Numbered from the stretch's first letter, positions 1 to 5,914 are shown. The stretch is 7,765 nt of DNA from a bacterium (GCA_030632465.1 DAOVUR010000084.1:1-7765); one strand, 5' to 3'. Program-made: numbers and translations. Notes: generated by a model from the sequence alone, not told the origin.

Positions 1-44
1 TATTGATACATGCGTAGGTGGGTTTTCAGTCGTTTAATAATTCA

Positions 45-64
45 GTGTACACTTTTGTGTACAC
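45..64. repeat. Paired GTGTACAC palindromes beside the tRNA fragment
   Basis: GTGTACAC at 45-52 and again at 57-64, separated by TTTT. Each copy is itself palindromic, so the pair can be read as direct or inverted repeats. It lies about 57 bp from the tRNA-Gly fragment, on the side inferred to be the end of an integrated element. Recombinase arm-type binding sites commonly occupy such positions; the role here is inferred. Confidence 0.5.
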
Positions 65-120
65 CAATATAGAATTCACCTGTAACATGGTGACTTCAGG
101 TAGTTTACGGACTGGCTTGT

Positions 121-169
121 TTAGCCTTCCAAGCTGATCACAGGGGTTCGATTTCCCTCACCCGCTCCA
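121..169 (+). pseudogene. 3' half of tRNA-Gly(TCC), probable integration-site (att) copy
   Basis: Seen: an anticodon stem TTAGC/GCTGA (121-125, 133-137) closes a 7-nt loop with anticodon TCC at 128-130. A 4-nt variable loop follows, then a T arm AGGGG/TCCCT around TTCGATT (142-158), the acceptor 3' strand CACCCGC (159-165), T, and an encoded CCA (167-169). The 3' half is therefore a good tRNA-Gly. The matching 5' acceptor strand should be GCGGGTG, but the seven bases at the right distance (94-100) read CTTCAGG and do not pair, and the D stem (103-106 with 116-119) does not close. Some D-arm likeness remains (TAGTTTACGG at 101-110), so a decayed full-length copy is possible. Inference: this is the duplicated 3' tRNA end left by a tyrosine recombinase, with the element to the left and the intact tRNA-Gly beyond it. 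Unlikely to give a working tRNA. Confidence 0.7.
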
Positions 170-250
170 CCTTTTCCACCCTTTTCACCACGTTTTATCC
201 CTGCAAACATTGCCTTTACTGAAAAACCATTGTTTTGCAGCACAAATTGC

Positions 251-306
251 AATGCTATAAAATGCTATGAAATCATGGGACACAAAAGGGGACACATTTT
301 GGCACC
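251..306. repeat. Short tandem repeats right of the tRNA fragment (possible arm sites or island scar)
   Basis: Two 10-bp units, AATGCTATAA and AATGCTATGA, stand in tandem at 251-270. They are followed by GGGACAC at 277-283 and 289-295 and a diverged GGCACC at 301-306, giving a 12-bp period. Arrays of this look occur between tRNA att sites and integrase genes of genomic islands, but here the next gene is fxsA on the opposite strand and no integrase follows. The remainder of 170-309 shows only a pyrimidine-rich start (CCTTTTCCACC) and no gene I can support. It may be a relic of an earlier insertion. Confidence 0.4.
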
Positions 307-309
307 TTT

Positions 310-711
310 TTAAAACTTAAATGTGGTTACGTTCATGTTGCCGTTGCGTAGTTTGTCTTCAATTATTTTTCGCATGTACATTCTTATTGAGTAACGTATT
401 GGTTGGATTAGTAGTGCGAATCCTACTGTGTCGGTGATTAGGCCTGGGGTTATCAATAGGATACCGGCAATTAGTATCATGACACCATCGATGAGGTATG
501 GGGCGGGCATGCGCCCTTGTGCAACTTCCCGCTGGATACGTGATATAATCATTATTCCTTGCGCTTTTGCTAGGAATGCGCCGATGATGCCGGTCATAAT
601 TACTATACTTAGGGTATACATTGTTCCGACATGCTCGTGTATTTTTAGCAGTAACGATAGCTCTATAAATGGCATAACTATGAATGCTATAAGTAGTGTT
701 GTTAGTATCAT
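310..711 (-). CDS. fxsA: FxsA family membrane protein
   Basis: 133-aa inner-membrane protein of the FxsA family. The E. coli member, when overproduced, relieves exclusion of phage T7 by the F plasmid; its normal role is unknown. Seen: hydrophobic segments at about residues 2-23, 30-48 and 75-101; the N-terminal PFIE segment; the Gly-rich second helix ending in a Lys-Ala-Gln-Gly turn (KAQG, 49-52); an amphipathic helix rich in Arg; and the family signature PGLITD (89-94) before the third helix. The tail after residue 107 is basic and then polar. Length is near the family norm. The ATG start gives a complete first helix, but no clear Shine-Dalgarno precedes it. It lies 86 bp downstream of the aromatic-pathway gene on the same strand and may be read from the same transcript. 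Family assignment is firm; the function is not. Confidence 0.88.
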   Translation of the reverse strand: MILTTLLIAFIVMPFIELSLLLKIHEHVGTMYTLSIVIMTGIIGAFLAKAQGIMIISRIQREVAQGRMPAPYLIDGVMILIAGILLITPGLITDTVGFALLIQPIRYSIRMYMRKIIEDKLRNGNMNVTTFKF

Positions 712-770
712 GTTAAAGTTCTTAGGTTTTAGGTGTTAGGTTGCCAACTGATGATCTCTGCTTTCTTAAT

Positions 771-793
771 GGTGCCTCTCGGAGATAGGCGCC
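771..793 (-). terminator. Hairpin just after the DAHP synthase-dehydratase stop codon
   Basis: GGTGCCT at 771-777 pairs with AGGCGCC at 787-793 (7 bp, one G-U), and the inner bases can extend the stem with a small bulge. It begins 5 nt past the stop codon of the minus-strand gene, a natural place for a 3' hairpin, but no T-run follows on either strand. It may terminate weakly, or protect the mRNA 3' end ahead of fxsA. Confidence 0.35.
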
Positions 794-797
794 TACT

Positions 798-2672
798 TTA
801 GTATACTCCGAGGATATGTAGGTAGTCGGTGTGCTCTTTGAGTGCGTCTAGCACTGGCGAGAAGGAATCATCATCGGCGGCAGCTTCGATGTCGACATAG
901 AACATATATTCCCATGGGCGGCCATCAACTGGGCGGGATTCTAGTTTGAGCAGATTGACATTATGTTCAGCAAATATGCTCAATGTTTTTAGAAGTGCAC
1001 CTGGTTTGTCTGGCGTCTGATATATGATTGATGATTTCTTTTTTGGGCCATGTGATTGTTGCTCTTTTGCTATAACGGCAAAGCGTGTGTAGTTTCTTGG
1101 AGAGGTTTCGATACCTTCTTCAATGATCTCTAATCCGTACATATCGGCCGCTTCTTTTGTTGTTATAGTTGCGCTGGTTTTATCTTTGCACTGTTCTACT
1201 TGGTTGGCAGCTGTTGCTGTGTCTTGTGCGTATAGTAGTTGCCAGTCGTTACGGGTCTCCATATATTTATCGCAGTGGTGAAATGCTGTTGGCGATGATG
1301 TTACGCTTGTGATTTGCGCTGAAGTAACTCCTTTTGCTGCAGCTAAGGCGTATTCTATGCGTAATGTGATTTCGCCTATAATATGTAGTTTGTTTTCAAT
1401 TACAAGGTCGTAGTTTTCGTGGACACTGCCGCTCATCGAATGTTCTAGAGGGATTAGACCGTAGTCTGATTTACCATCAGTGACATGTTCGATTACTTGT
1501 CGTGTGCTGTTTAGTGGGGATAGCTCCACATCTTCGCCGAAATATTGGCGAGAAGCTTTATGGTCTGGAGCGCCCATTGCGCCCTGGAAGACTGCTTTAA
1601 GTTTTTGCCCGTCTGATTTGTCTGTACTATCAATGACGTCAGATTTCTCTAGGTAGCCAAAGTCAACCTGTTTATTGACGACTGGTGCAATGACGTATAT
1701 GTCGCGCATTAGCTTGCCAAACTGTTCAGGGAAGAGGCTCTGTGCGCCGTCTGATGCAGCTTGGGCTGGGTTATTGTGCACTTCTATCATTAGCGCATCA
1801 GCTCCAGCAGCAATTGCGGCACGTGCCATAGGTGCAACTTTCTCACGTATGCCTGTGGCGTGACTAGGATCTATGAGTATAGGCAGATGTGTCAGATTTT
1901 TCACAATTGGGATTGCTGAAAGATCGAGTGTGTTGCGGGTGTAAGGTTCGTATGTGCGAATACCTCGTTCGCAGATTACTACTTGCGTGTTGCCGCCTGC
2001 CATGATGTATTCTGCTGACATTAGCCACTCTTCAATGGTGGCAGAAAGTCCACGCTTAAGCATAACGGGCTTGTTTAGTGCACCAACGCATTTTAATAGT
2101 TCGAAGTTCTGCATGTTACGTGCGCCTATCTGAATCATGTCGACATATTTCATCATCATGTCAGCCTGACTAGGTGCGGTCATCTCGGTGGCAATTGGCA
2201 TGCCAGTTTCTTCTCGTACATCAGCTAGTATTTTAAGGCCATCTTCTTCGAGCCCTTGGAATGAGTAGGGTGATGATCTTGGTTTGAATGCGCCACCACG
2301 AAGAATTGTCGCGCCATATTTTTTGATCTCTTTAGCAATGGATAGGGTTTGTTCGTGACTTTCTACGGCACATGGTCCGGAGATAACGACGATTCGTTCA
2401 CCGCCAATAGTTACTGGCCCGACTTTTACTAATGTGTCTTCTGGGTGATTTTCACGGGAGACGAGTTTGAAGCTTGTTTTGTCTGGAGTGAGTTCTTCTA
2501 TGCCTGCAAGATCGTTAAGAAAGTTGGTGCCGAGGCCGGCGCGACCTTTTGCGATGATGATATCTCCGTCACTGGGAGATATCTCGCTAAAAGCAACACC
2601 TTCCACTTTAAGTGCTGAGTGTATCTGTTCTTTTTGCGAGTCAGAAATATTTTTATTTAATTTAATTATCAT
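798..2672 (-). CDS. Bifunctional DAHP synthase / prephenate dehydratase with C-terminal ACT domain
   Basis: 624-aa fusion of two enzymes of aromatic amino-acid synthesis. Residues 1 to about 70 look like the ferredoxin-like regulatory domain found in front of type I-beta DAHP synthases. Residues about 90-325 are the DAHP synthase barrel, condensing phosphoenolpyruvate with erythrose 4-phosphate. Its metal ligands are visible as Cys101 (GPCAVES), His271 (DPSHATG), Glu297 (EVHNNP) and Asp308 (SDGAQSL); phosphate-binding Lys130 (KPRSSPYSFQG) and Lys206-Arg207 are also present. After a linker (about 326-355) comes a prephenate dehydratase domain (about 357-535), which makes phenylpyruvate, with the catalytic Thr-Arg-Phe at 529-531. 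An ACT domain (about 547-624) carries the phenylalanine-binding GAL (558-560) and ESRP (578-581) motifs. No chorismate mutase domain is seen, so that activity must come from another gene. Feedback by phenylalanine is likely. The ATG gives a complete N-terminal domain; the nearest purine-rich block (AAGG) is distant. Enzyme assignments are firm; the coupling of the two activities is inferred. Confidence 0.93.
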   Translation of the reverse strand: MIIKLNKNISDSQKEQIHSALKVEGVAFSEISPSDGDIIIAKGRAGLGTNFLNDLAGIEELTPDKTSFKLVSRENHPEDTLVKVGPVTIGGERIVVISGPCAVESHEQTLSIAKEIKKYGATILRGGAFKPRSSPYSFQGLEEDGLKILADVREETGMPIATEMTAPSQADMMMKYVDMIQIGARNMQNFELLKCVGALNKPVMLKRGLSATIEEWLMSAEYIMAGGNTQVVICERGIRTYEPYTRNTLDLSAIPIVKNLTHLPILIDPSHATGIREKVAPMARAAIAAGADALMIEVHNNPAQAASDGAQSLFPEQFGKLMRDIYVIAPVVNKQVDFGYLEKSDVIDSTDKSDGQKLKAVFQGAMGAPDHKASRQYFGEDVELSPLNSTRQVIEHVTDGKSDYGLIPLEHSMSGSVHENYDLVIENKLHIIGEITLRIEYALAAAKGVTSAQITSVTSSPTAFHHCDKYMETRNDWQLLYAQDTATAANQVEQCKDKTSATITTKEAADMYGLEIIEEGIETSPRNYTRFAVIAKEQQSHGPKKKSSIIYQTPDKPGALLKTLSIFAEHNVNLLKLESRPVDGRPWEYMFYVDIEAAADDDSFSPVLDALKEHTDYLHILGVY

Positions 2673-2713
2673 AATAGTGCAATCTAACCTTTATCTATAT
2701 GTAAGTGAGGCGT

Positions 2714-2719
2714 AGTATA
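2714..2719 (-). promoter_or_regulatory. Candidate -10 box for the fusion gene
   Basis: On the minus strand TATACT lies about 42 bp upstream of the ATG, which would give a leader of roughly 35 nt. I see no convincing -35 hexamer 16-18 bp further upstream, so this rests on the -10 match alone. Confidence 0.22.
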
Positions 2720-2794
2720 ACAAGGAATGACTAATAATTAATAGTGAATAGTTTAAAAAAGTATTATGGGGCAGATATTAGATGTCTGGTGATG

Positions 2795-2820
2795 GATAAA
2801 AGATAAGAATTGGTTTTATC
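2795..2820 (+). promoter_or_regulatory. Inverted repeat abutting the hydrolase start codon
   Basis: GATAAAA (2795-2801) and TTTTATC (2814-2820) are perfect inverted repeats with a 12-nt spacer, and the second arm ends at the base before the ATG. In RNA it would form a weak, AU-rich hairpin over the ribosome landing site, where no Shine-Dalgarno is visible. It could equally be a protein-binding site or chance. Confidence 0.3.
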
Positions 2821-3699
2821 ATGGGGATATATATTTTAGTTGGATCTGGTGTGGTGGTTGCTTTGTATGCAATATCGCTGCTTGCAATGTATTTTAGGCA
2901 GTCTTTGTACATGTATGAGCCGGATGGTAGTGTGGATGCAACGCCTGGCTCTATCAATGTTAGCTACGATGATGTCCGGATAAAGAGGGAAGATGGTGAG
3001 GGTATTGCTGGTTGGTATATTCCTGCGTTCGGTGTGGCGCGAGGGGGCAGCGATGAGTTGTTGGCCAATGGGCAGAATCCATTAGCTGGTTCTACAGTGC
3101 TTGTCTGTCATGGTAATGGTGGTAATATAAGTTATCGCTTAGACTTGATAATGATATTTCATAAGTTGAATATGAATGTATTTATTTTTGACTATTGCGG
3201 GTATGGTGATAGTACTGGCAAGGCTAGTGAGCAGGGGACGTATCGTGATGCGTTGGCGGCTTGGGAGTATTTGACTGGTGCGAAGGGTGTGGATCCTGAG
3301 TCTATTCTTGTCTACGGGCGTTCTCTTGGCGGTGCGGTTGCGACATGGCTTGCCGCTGAGGTTAAGGCGTCAGCCTTAGTGTTGGAGGCAACTTTTACTT
3401 CTGTCACAGATATGGCAAAAAATCGTTTCCCTTTACTTCCAGCAAAGCTGTTTTGCAGGTATAAGTATCCTAGTATAGATGTGTTAGGGACTCTTCGGTG
3501 CCCGGTAGTGGTGGCGCATTGTAAAGATGATACTGTTATTCCTTATAGGATGGGTAGGCGGTTGTTTGATGTGGCAACCAAGCCTAAGTTGTTTGTTGAG
3601 CTTAATGCGCAACATGCCAGCGGGCTGGAGGTGGATATTGAATATCAGCGTACTTTAAGAAAGTTCCTGATAAGCCACTTTATGCATGAGGGGATTTAA
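2821..3699 (+). CDS. Membrane-anchored alpha/beta hydrolase, ABHD13/BEM46-like
   Basis: 292-aa serine hydrolase. An N-terminal hydrophobic helix (about residues 4-25) anchors it, probably with the catalytic domain outside the inner membrane. The fold is complete: the DG..I.GWYIPA stretch (58-69), the HGNGGN oxyanion-hole region (97-102), FDYCGYGDS (123-131), and the nucleophile elbow GRSLGG (166-171). The likely triad is Ser168, Asp237 (in CKDDTVIP) and His265 (in NAQHASG). These features match the ABHD13/BEM46/YfhR group, whose bacterial substrates are mostly unknown; acyl-ester or thioester hydrolysis is the plausible chemistry. A short insert at about 70-90 lengthens the strand before HGN. 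The ATG starts directly at the anchor helix; there is no clear Shine-Dalgarno, and an inverted repeat abuts the start codon. It is divergent from the aromatic-pathway gene with a 148-bp gap and has no obvious functional link to its neighbours. Confidence 0.88.
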   Translation: MGIYILVGSGVVVALYAISLLAMYFRQSLYMYEPDGSVDATPGSINVSYDDVRIKREDGEGIAGWYIPAFGVARGGSDELLANGQNPLAGSTVLVCHGNGGNISYRLDLIMIFHKLNMNVFIFDYCGYGDSTGKASEQGTYRDALAAWEYLTGAKGVDPESILVYGRSLGGAVATWLAAEVKASALVLEATFTSVTDMAKNRFPLLPAKLFCRYKYPSIDVLGTLRCPVVVAHCKDDTVIPYRMGRRLFDVATKPKLFVELNAQHASGLEVDIEYQRTLRKFLISHFMHEGI

Positions 3700-3707
3700 G
3701 GAAGGAT

Positions 3708-3735
3708 GAACGCTGAAAACTGAACGCTGAAGTGC
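3708..3735. repeat. Degenerate 7-bp tandem repeat, GAA-type
   Basis: Four heptamers in register: GAACGCT, GAAAACT, GAACGCT and GAAGTGC, starting 9 bp after the hydrolase stop codon. Together with the second array at 3823-3850 they mark 3700-3890 as repeat-derived intergenic DNA. The rest of that stretch holds no gene I can support. Confidence 0.6.
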
Positions 3736-3736
3736 G

Positions 3737-3799
3737 GTGCGCTCTGTACAAGGGTAGCTGCGAATGAGGAACCCGGCGAATAAAACTGTGCGCTCTGTA
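3737..3799. repeat. Duplicated 12-mer GTGCGCTCTGTA
   Basis: GTGCGCTCTGTA occurs exactly at 3737-3748 and 3788-3799, 51 bp apart, both followed by an A/G-rich stretch. It lies between the two heptamer arrays and has no coding explanation. It may be a longer repeat that has decayed. Confidence 0.5.
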
Positions 3800-3822
3800 A
3801 AAAGGATGAATGGTTTTTTGCT

Positions 3823-3850
3823 GTGGACCGTGGACTGTCGGCGGAGGACC
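3823..3850. repeat. Degenerate 7-bp tandem repeat, GTGGACC-type
   Basis: Four heptamers in register: GTGGACC, GTGGACT, GTCGGCG and GAGGACC. The same 7-bp period as the array at 3708-3735, but with a different unit, suggests a shared expansion or decay mechanism rather than a common sequence. Confidence 0.55.
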
Positions 3851-3891
3851 ATTGTTAAATGTGTGCTATATAAAAGGGGTTGTTGCATGAT

Positions 3892-3994
3892 AAGTTGTTA
3901 ATAACTTGATATTTCGCATGTTAAGTGTCGTGGTTACAGTAGCATAGCGTTGTTATCAAGTTGTTGATAAAATATCAAATTTGTTGCTTGATAT
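3892..3994. promoter_or_regulatory. TTGATAW half-site cluster, likely operator of the XRE regulator
   Basis: Five copies of the heptamer TTGATAW lie in about 90 bp: plus strand at 3906-3912, 3964-3970 and 3988-3994; minus strand at 3953-3959 and 3972-3978. They pair into inverted repeats: TTATCAA-GTTG-TTGATAA at 3953-3970 and TTGATA-AAA-TATCAA at 3964-3978. A further near-palindrome, AAGTTGTTAATAACTT, stands at 3892-3907. The last copy could also serve as a -35 box (TTGATA, 3988-3993), though the -10 region downstream is weak. Position immediately before a helix-turn-helix gene suggests autoregulation; that the regulator binds here is inferred. Confidence 0.5.
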
Positions 3995-4023
3995 ATATGG
4001 GCTTTGGTAATACTCTTTTATGT

Positions 4024-4590
4024 ATGAGTTTTAAGAAAAAATCTTTTTATGAAGAGGTGCGTGTTGCTAGGCGCATCAAGGGGATGACGCAGGCGGCGCT
4101 TGCAAAGGTGGTGAACTGTAAGCAGTCGGCCATTAGCATGTATGAGGCTGGCCACAGTGATGCATTAGCGTATAAAACTATTACAATAGTTGCTGAGGCG
4201 TTAGGCTTAACGGTGCCGCAAGAGGTGGTGGCTGTTGCTGAGTCGAAGCATATAGAGCTTAGTAGTCTGAAGTACTGTCCTATTGATGATTGTCCATCGA
4301 ATATTCCGTACGTTGCTGGTGGCGAGCTTCACTTCAAGCCGGCCATGATCAAATCTTTAAAGCATGAAAATAGACGTTGTTCTTTTTGTGGTGAGATTTT
4401 GCAAGATTGCTGTCCTAATGAATCTTGCGGTATGCCTATTACGGATGGCGGGTTCTGTTCTTATTGTGGTGATTCGTATATTACTGTAACTAGGATGATG
4501 CGTGGTTCTCTTGATGAGTGGGCTGCAAAGAGGTGTGGGGTAATCAAAGAGTTACGTAGTATGAGTGAAACGGTTAGACATATTGCATAA
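4024..4590 (+). CDS. XRE-family transcription regulator with two zinc-ribbon-like motifs
   Basis: 188-aa protein from the ATG at 4024. An in-frame TTG at 3961 would add 21 residues but falls inside the operator-like repeats, so I reject it. Residues about 7-63 form a Cro/C1-type helix-turn-helix: MTQAALAKVV is the first helix and NCKQSAISMYEAG covers the turn and recognition helix. The C-terminal half carries eight well-spaced cysteines in two matching sets: C85-x4-C90 with C119-x2-C122, and C130-x4-C135 with C145-x2-C148 (Cys129 is extra). Each set can bind one zinc, giving a double zinc ribbon. The ribbon could sense metal or redox state, or be a protein or nucleic-acid contact. No close named family is recognised. 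A 39-aa membrane protein follows after 56 bp on the same strand, and the TTGATAW cluster upstream suggests self-control. Confidence 0.8.
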   Translation: MSFKKKSFYEEVRVARRIKGMTQAALAKVVNCKQSAISMYEAGHSDALAYKTITIVAEALGLTVPQEVVAVAESKHIELSSLKYCPIDDCPSNIPYVAGGELHFKPAMIKSLKHENRRCSFCGEILQDCCPNESCGMPITDGGFCSYCGDSYITVTRMMRGSLDEWAAKRCGVIKELRSMSETVRHIA

Positions 4591-4637
4591 TCCTAGTTAG
4601 GTGTTATTGGGTTTTAGTTGTTGTTGGTATGGTAAAT

Positions 4638-4641
4638 GGAG
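4638..4641 (+). promoter_or_regulatory. Ribosome binding site of the 39-aa membrane protein
   Basis: GGAG is placed 5 nt before the ATG at 4647. It decides between this start and an in-frame ATG at 4629, which has no such site. Confidence 0.55.
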
Positions 4642-4646
4642 TTAAG

Positions 4647-4766
4647 ATGATTATATTATTGCAGTTGATAGCTGGGCTGGTTGGCTATGGTATTATTGTG
4701 TGTATGAAGGGGCAGCAGTCGGAAGTTAAATCTTCTGAGAGCAGTGGCGAGGAAAATGTTTCGTAG
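4647..4766 (+). CDS. Small single-pass membrane protein, 39 aa
   Basis: Short open frame with a well-placed GGAG. The product begins with a hydrophobic helix (about residues 2-19: Ile/Leu/Val/Gly-rich, ending at Cys19), followed by a Lys and a hydrophilic Ser/Glu-rich tail ending in Asn-Val-Ser. This is the layout of bacterial small membrane proteins that modulate a larger partner. It lies 56 bp downstream of the XRE regulator on the same strand and may be its co-transcribed partner or target. No homologue is recognised. Evidence is the ribosome binding site, the uninterrupted frame and the sensible membrane topology; an unexpressed chance frame remains possible. Confidence 0.5.
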   Translation: MIILLQLIAGLVGYGIIVCMKGQQSEVKSSESSGEENVS

Positions 4767-4821
4767 TGGTGTCTAGTTACAGGCTTCCCAAAAGGATGTG
4801 CCTAGACAATTCGCGCATAGT

Positions 4822-4849
4822 GGCGGGAAGGTCTTTGACCGTTTCCGCC
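4822..4849. terminator. Strong hairpin between convergent genes
   Basis: GGCGGGAA (4822-4829) pairs with TTTCCGCC (4842-4849), one G-U. Inside it GGTC pairs with GACC around a TTT loop, with a single bulged G at 4841. The 12-bp GC-rich stem sits between the plus-strand XRE/small-protein genes and the minus-strand mannose-6-phosphate isomerase. There is no T-run on either side, so it is not a textbook intrinsic terminator. It may block transcription from both sides or be a dispersed palindromic repeat. Confidence 0.5.
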
Positions 4850-4880
4850 CTACAGCTATTTCTGGTTGAGCGTGGTGTTT

Positions 4881-5885
4881 CTATGTGATACTGATCTGGA
4901 TGACAGAGGTATCATCGGTTAGTGGTGTTAATTTATATTCATCAAGTGCGGCGGGGAGCAGGCATGACATGCCTGGTGTGGCTTCTATTTCAACACCATT
5001 TCCCTCAATAGCAAGGGTTCCTTTGACTGTGAATATTACATGGAAGCTACTATTATCGTATGCAATGACTTCTGATTCATTTAGATCTACCCTGAGTACC
5101 TTGAAAAATGGGCAGTCTACTATTTCCCACCAGTTATTCGCATTTGAGCTCTCGAGCTCTTTAGACGGTAGGCTTGTGGCTGGTTTGTCGCGCCAGTTGA
5201 TGACTTGCATAGCTTCTTTTACATGTAGTTCTCTAGGTGCGCCATTCGTATCTAGGCGTCCCCAGTCATATACGCGATAAGTTGTATTTGAGTTCTGCTG
5301 TACTTCTAGCAACAGGCAACCTTCACCGATCGCATGAACACGCCCGCCAGGAATGTAGATAGATTCGCCCGGAGTAGCGGGCACTGATTGTAGAACCTCT
5401 TCTAGCTCTTCTTTTTCTAGCTGCTCTTCAAAGAGTGATTTATTGGTTCCTGCTGTTAAGCCGGCAAATACTTTTGATTCTGGTTCGGCGTCGAGTACGT
5501 ACCACATTTCTGTTTTGGCTTCACCGCCATATTTCGCTGCCTGCTTATCATTTGGGTGAACCTGGACACTTAGCCGTTGTTTTGCATCGATTAACTTGAT
5601 TAGCAGAGGGAACACTTCTGATTTAGCGGCAGTGCCGATGAGGTCTGCGCCCATTGTTGTAATAAGTTCTTGCAGGCTTCGGTCTGCATGTTTGCCATTG
5701 GTGATCATGCTCATGCCTTCAGGGCGATCGGAGACCTCCCATGATTCTGCATATATACCTGGTTCTAAATCTCTATTGAATACTTTCGGAATGCGGGATC
5801 CGCCCCATAGGTAGTCTTTGTATATTGGTTGTATAAGTAGTGGGTAAAATTCTTTTGTCATATTTATTGATTCACTCTCTTTCAT
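4881..5885 (-). CDS. manA: Mannose-6-phosphate isomerase, class I
   Basis: 334-aa cytosolic zinc enzyme interconverting mannose 6-phosphate and fructose 6-phosphate, feeding GDP-mannose synthesis or mannose use. Seen: the family N-terminus with KDYLWGG (23-29), ESWEVSDRPEG (47-57), and the zinc ligands Gln108 and His110 (VQVHPND), Glu126 (KTEMWYVLDAEP) and His184 (IPGGRVHAIGEG). The catalytic Arg204 sits in NTTYRVYDWGR. The length fits the short bacterial type I (Bacillus-like) form rather than the longer E. coli form; a second cupin-like half covers about 250-334. The ATG at 5885 is chosen over Met9 because an excellent Shine-Dalgarno precedes it. The gene converges on the XRE block and is divergent from the LysM lipoprotein gene, with which it shares a short intergenic region. 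Envelope polysaccharide supply would suit that neighbour, but this is inference. Confidence 0.93.
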   Translation of the reverse strand: MKESESINMTKEFYPLLIQPIYKDYLWGGSRIPKVFNRDLEPGIYAESWEVSDRPEGMSMITNGKHADRSLQELITTMGADLIGTAAKSEVFPLLIKLIDAKQRLSVQVHPNDKQAAKYGGEAKTEMWYVLDAEPESKVFAGLTAGTNKSLFEEQLEKEELEEVLQSVPATPGESIYIPGGRVHAIGEGCLLLEVQQNSNTTYRVYDWGRLDTNGAPRELHVKEAMQVINWRDKPATSLPSKELESSNANNWWEIVDCPFFKVLRVDLNESEVIAYDNSSFHVIFTVKGTLAIEGNGVEIEATPGMSCLLPAALDEYKLTPLTDDTSVIQISIT

Positions 5886-5890
5886 GATTG

Positions 5891-5897
5891 ACCTCCT
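5891..5897 (-). promoter_or_regulatory. Ribosome binding site of manA
   Basis: AGGAGGT on the minus strand, five bases before the ATG at 5885, is a near-perfect Shine-Dalgarno. It fixes the start and is the strongest in the window; most other genes here have weak or no visible site. Confidence 0.8.
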
Positions 5898-5914
5898 AGC
5901 TACGGATAGGCTAG
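5896..5914. promoter_or_regulatory. Inverted repeat in the manA/lipoprotein divergent region
   Basis: CTAGC (5896-5900) and GCTAG (5910-5914) are inverted around 9 nt, overlapping the manA ribosome binding site by two bases. It could be an operator for one or both divergent genes, or a leader hairpin affecting manA translation. The repeat is short and may be chance. Confidence 0.25.

Noticed and set aside
94..169. A complete functional tRNA-Gly
   Set aside because: The length fits a tRNA, but the 5' acceptor strand and the D stem do not pair; only the 3' half is supported.
1..309. Integrase gene next to the tRNA fragment
   Set aside because: No open frame of useful length and no recombinase motif in this stretch.
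267..320. 17-codon plus-strand open frame ending near 320
   Set aside because: It only reads through the GGGACAC repeats and overlaps the fxsA 3' end; no ribosome site.
428..739. Plus-strand open frame over fxsA
   Set aside because: Antisense shadow of a well-recognised gene, with no domain or ribosome site of its own.
3655..3888. Minus-strand 77-aa open frame
   Set aside because: It is a translation of the heptamer repeats and the hydrolase 3' end; Ser/Arg/Thr-rich repetitive content and no ribosome site.
3700..3890. CRISPR array
   Set aside because: The repeats are 7-bp degenerate tandems and one duplicated 12-mer; there are no regular spacers and no cas genes.
3961..4023. Earlier TTG start for the XRE regulator
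   Set aside because: The extension translates the operator-like repeats and adds residues not expected before the helix-turn-helix; the ATG at 4024 is better.
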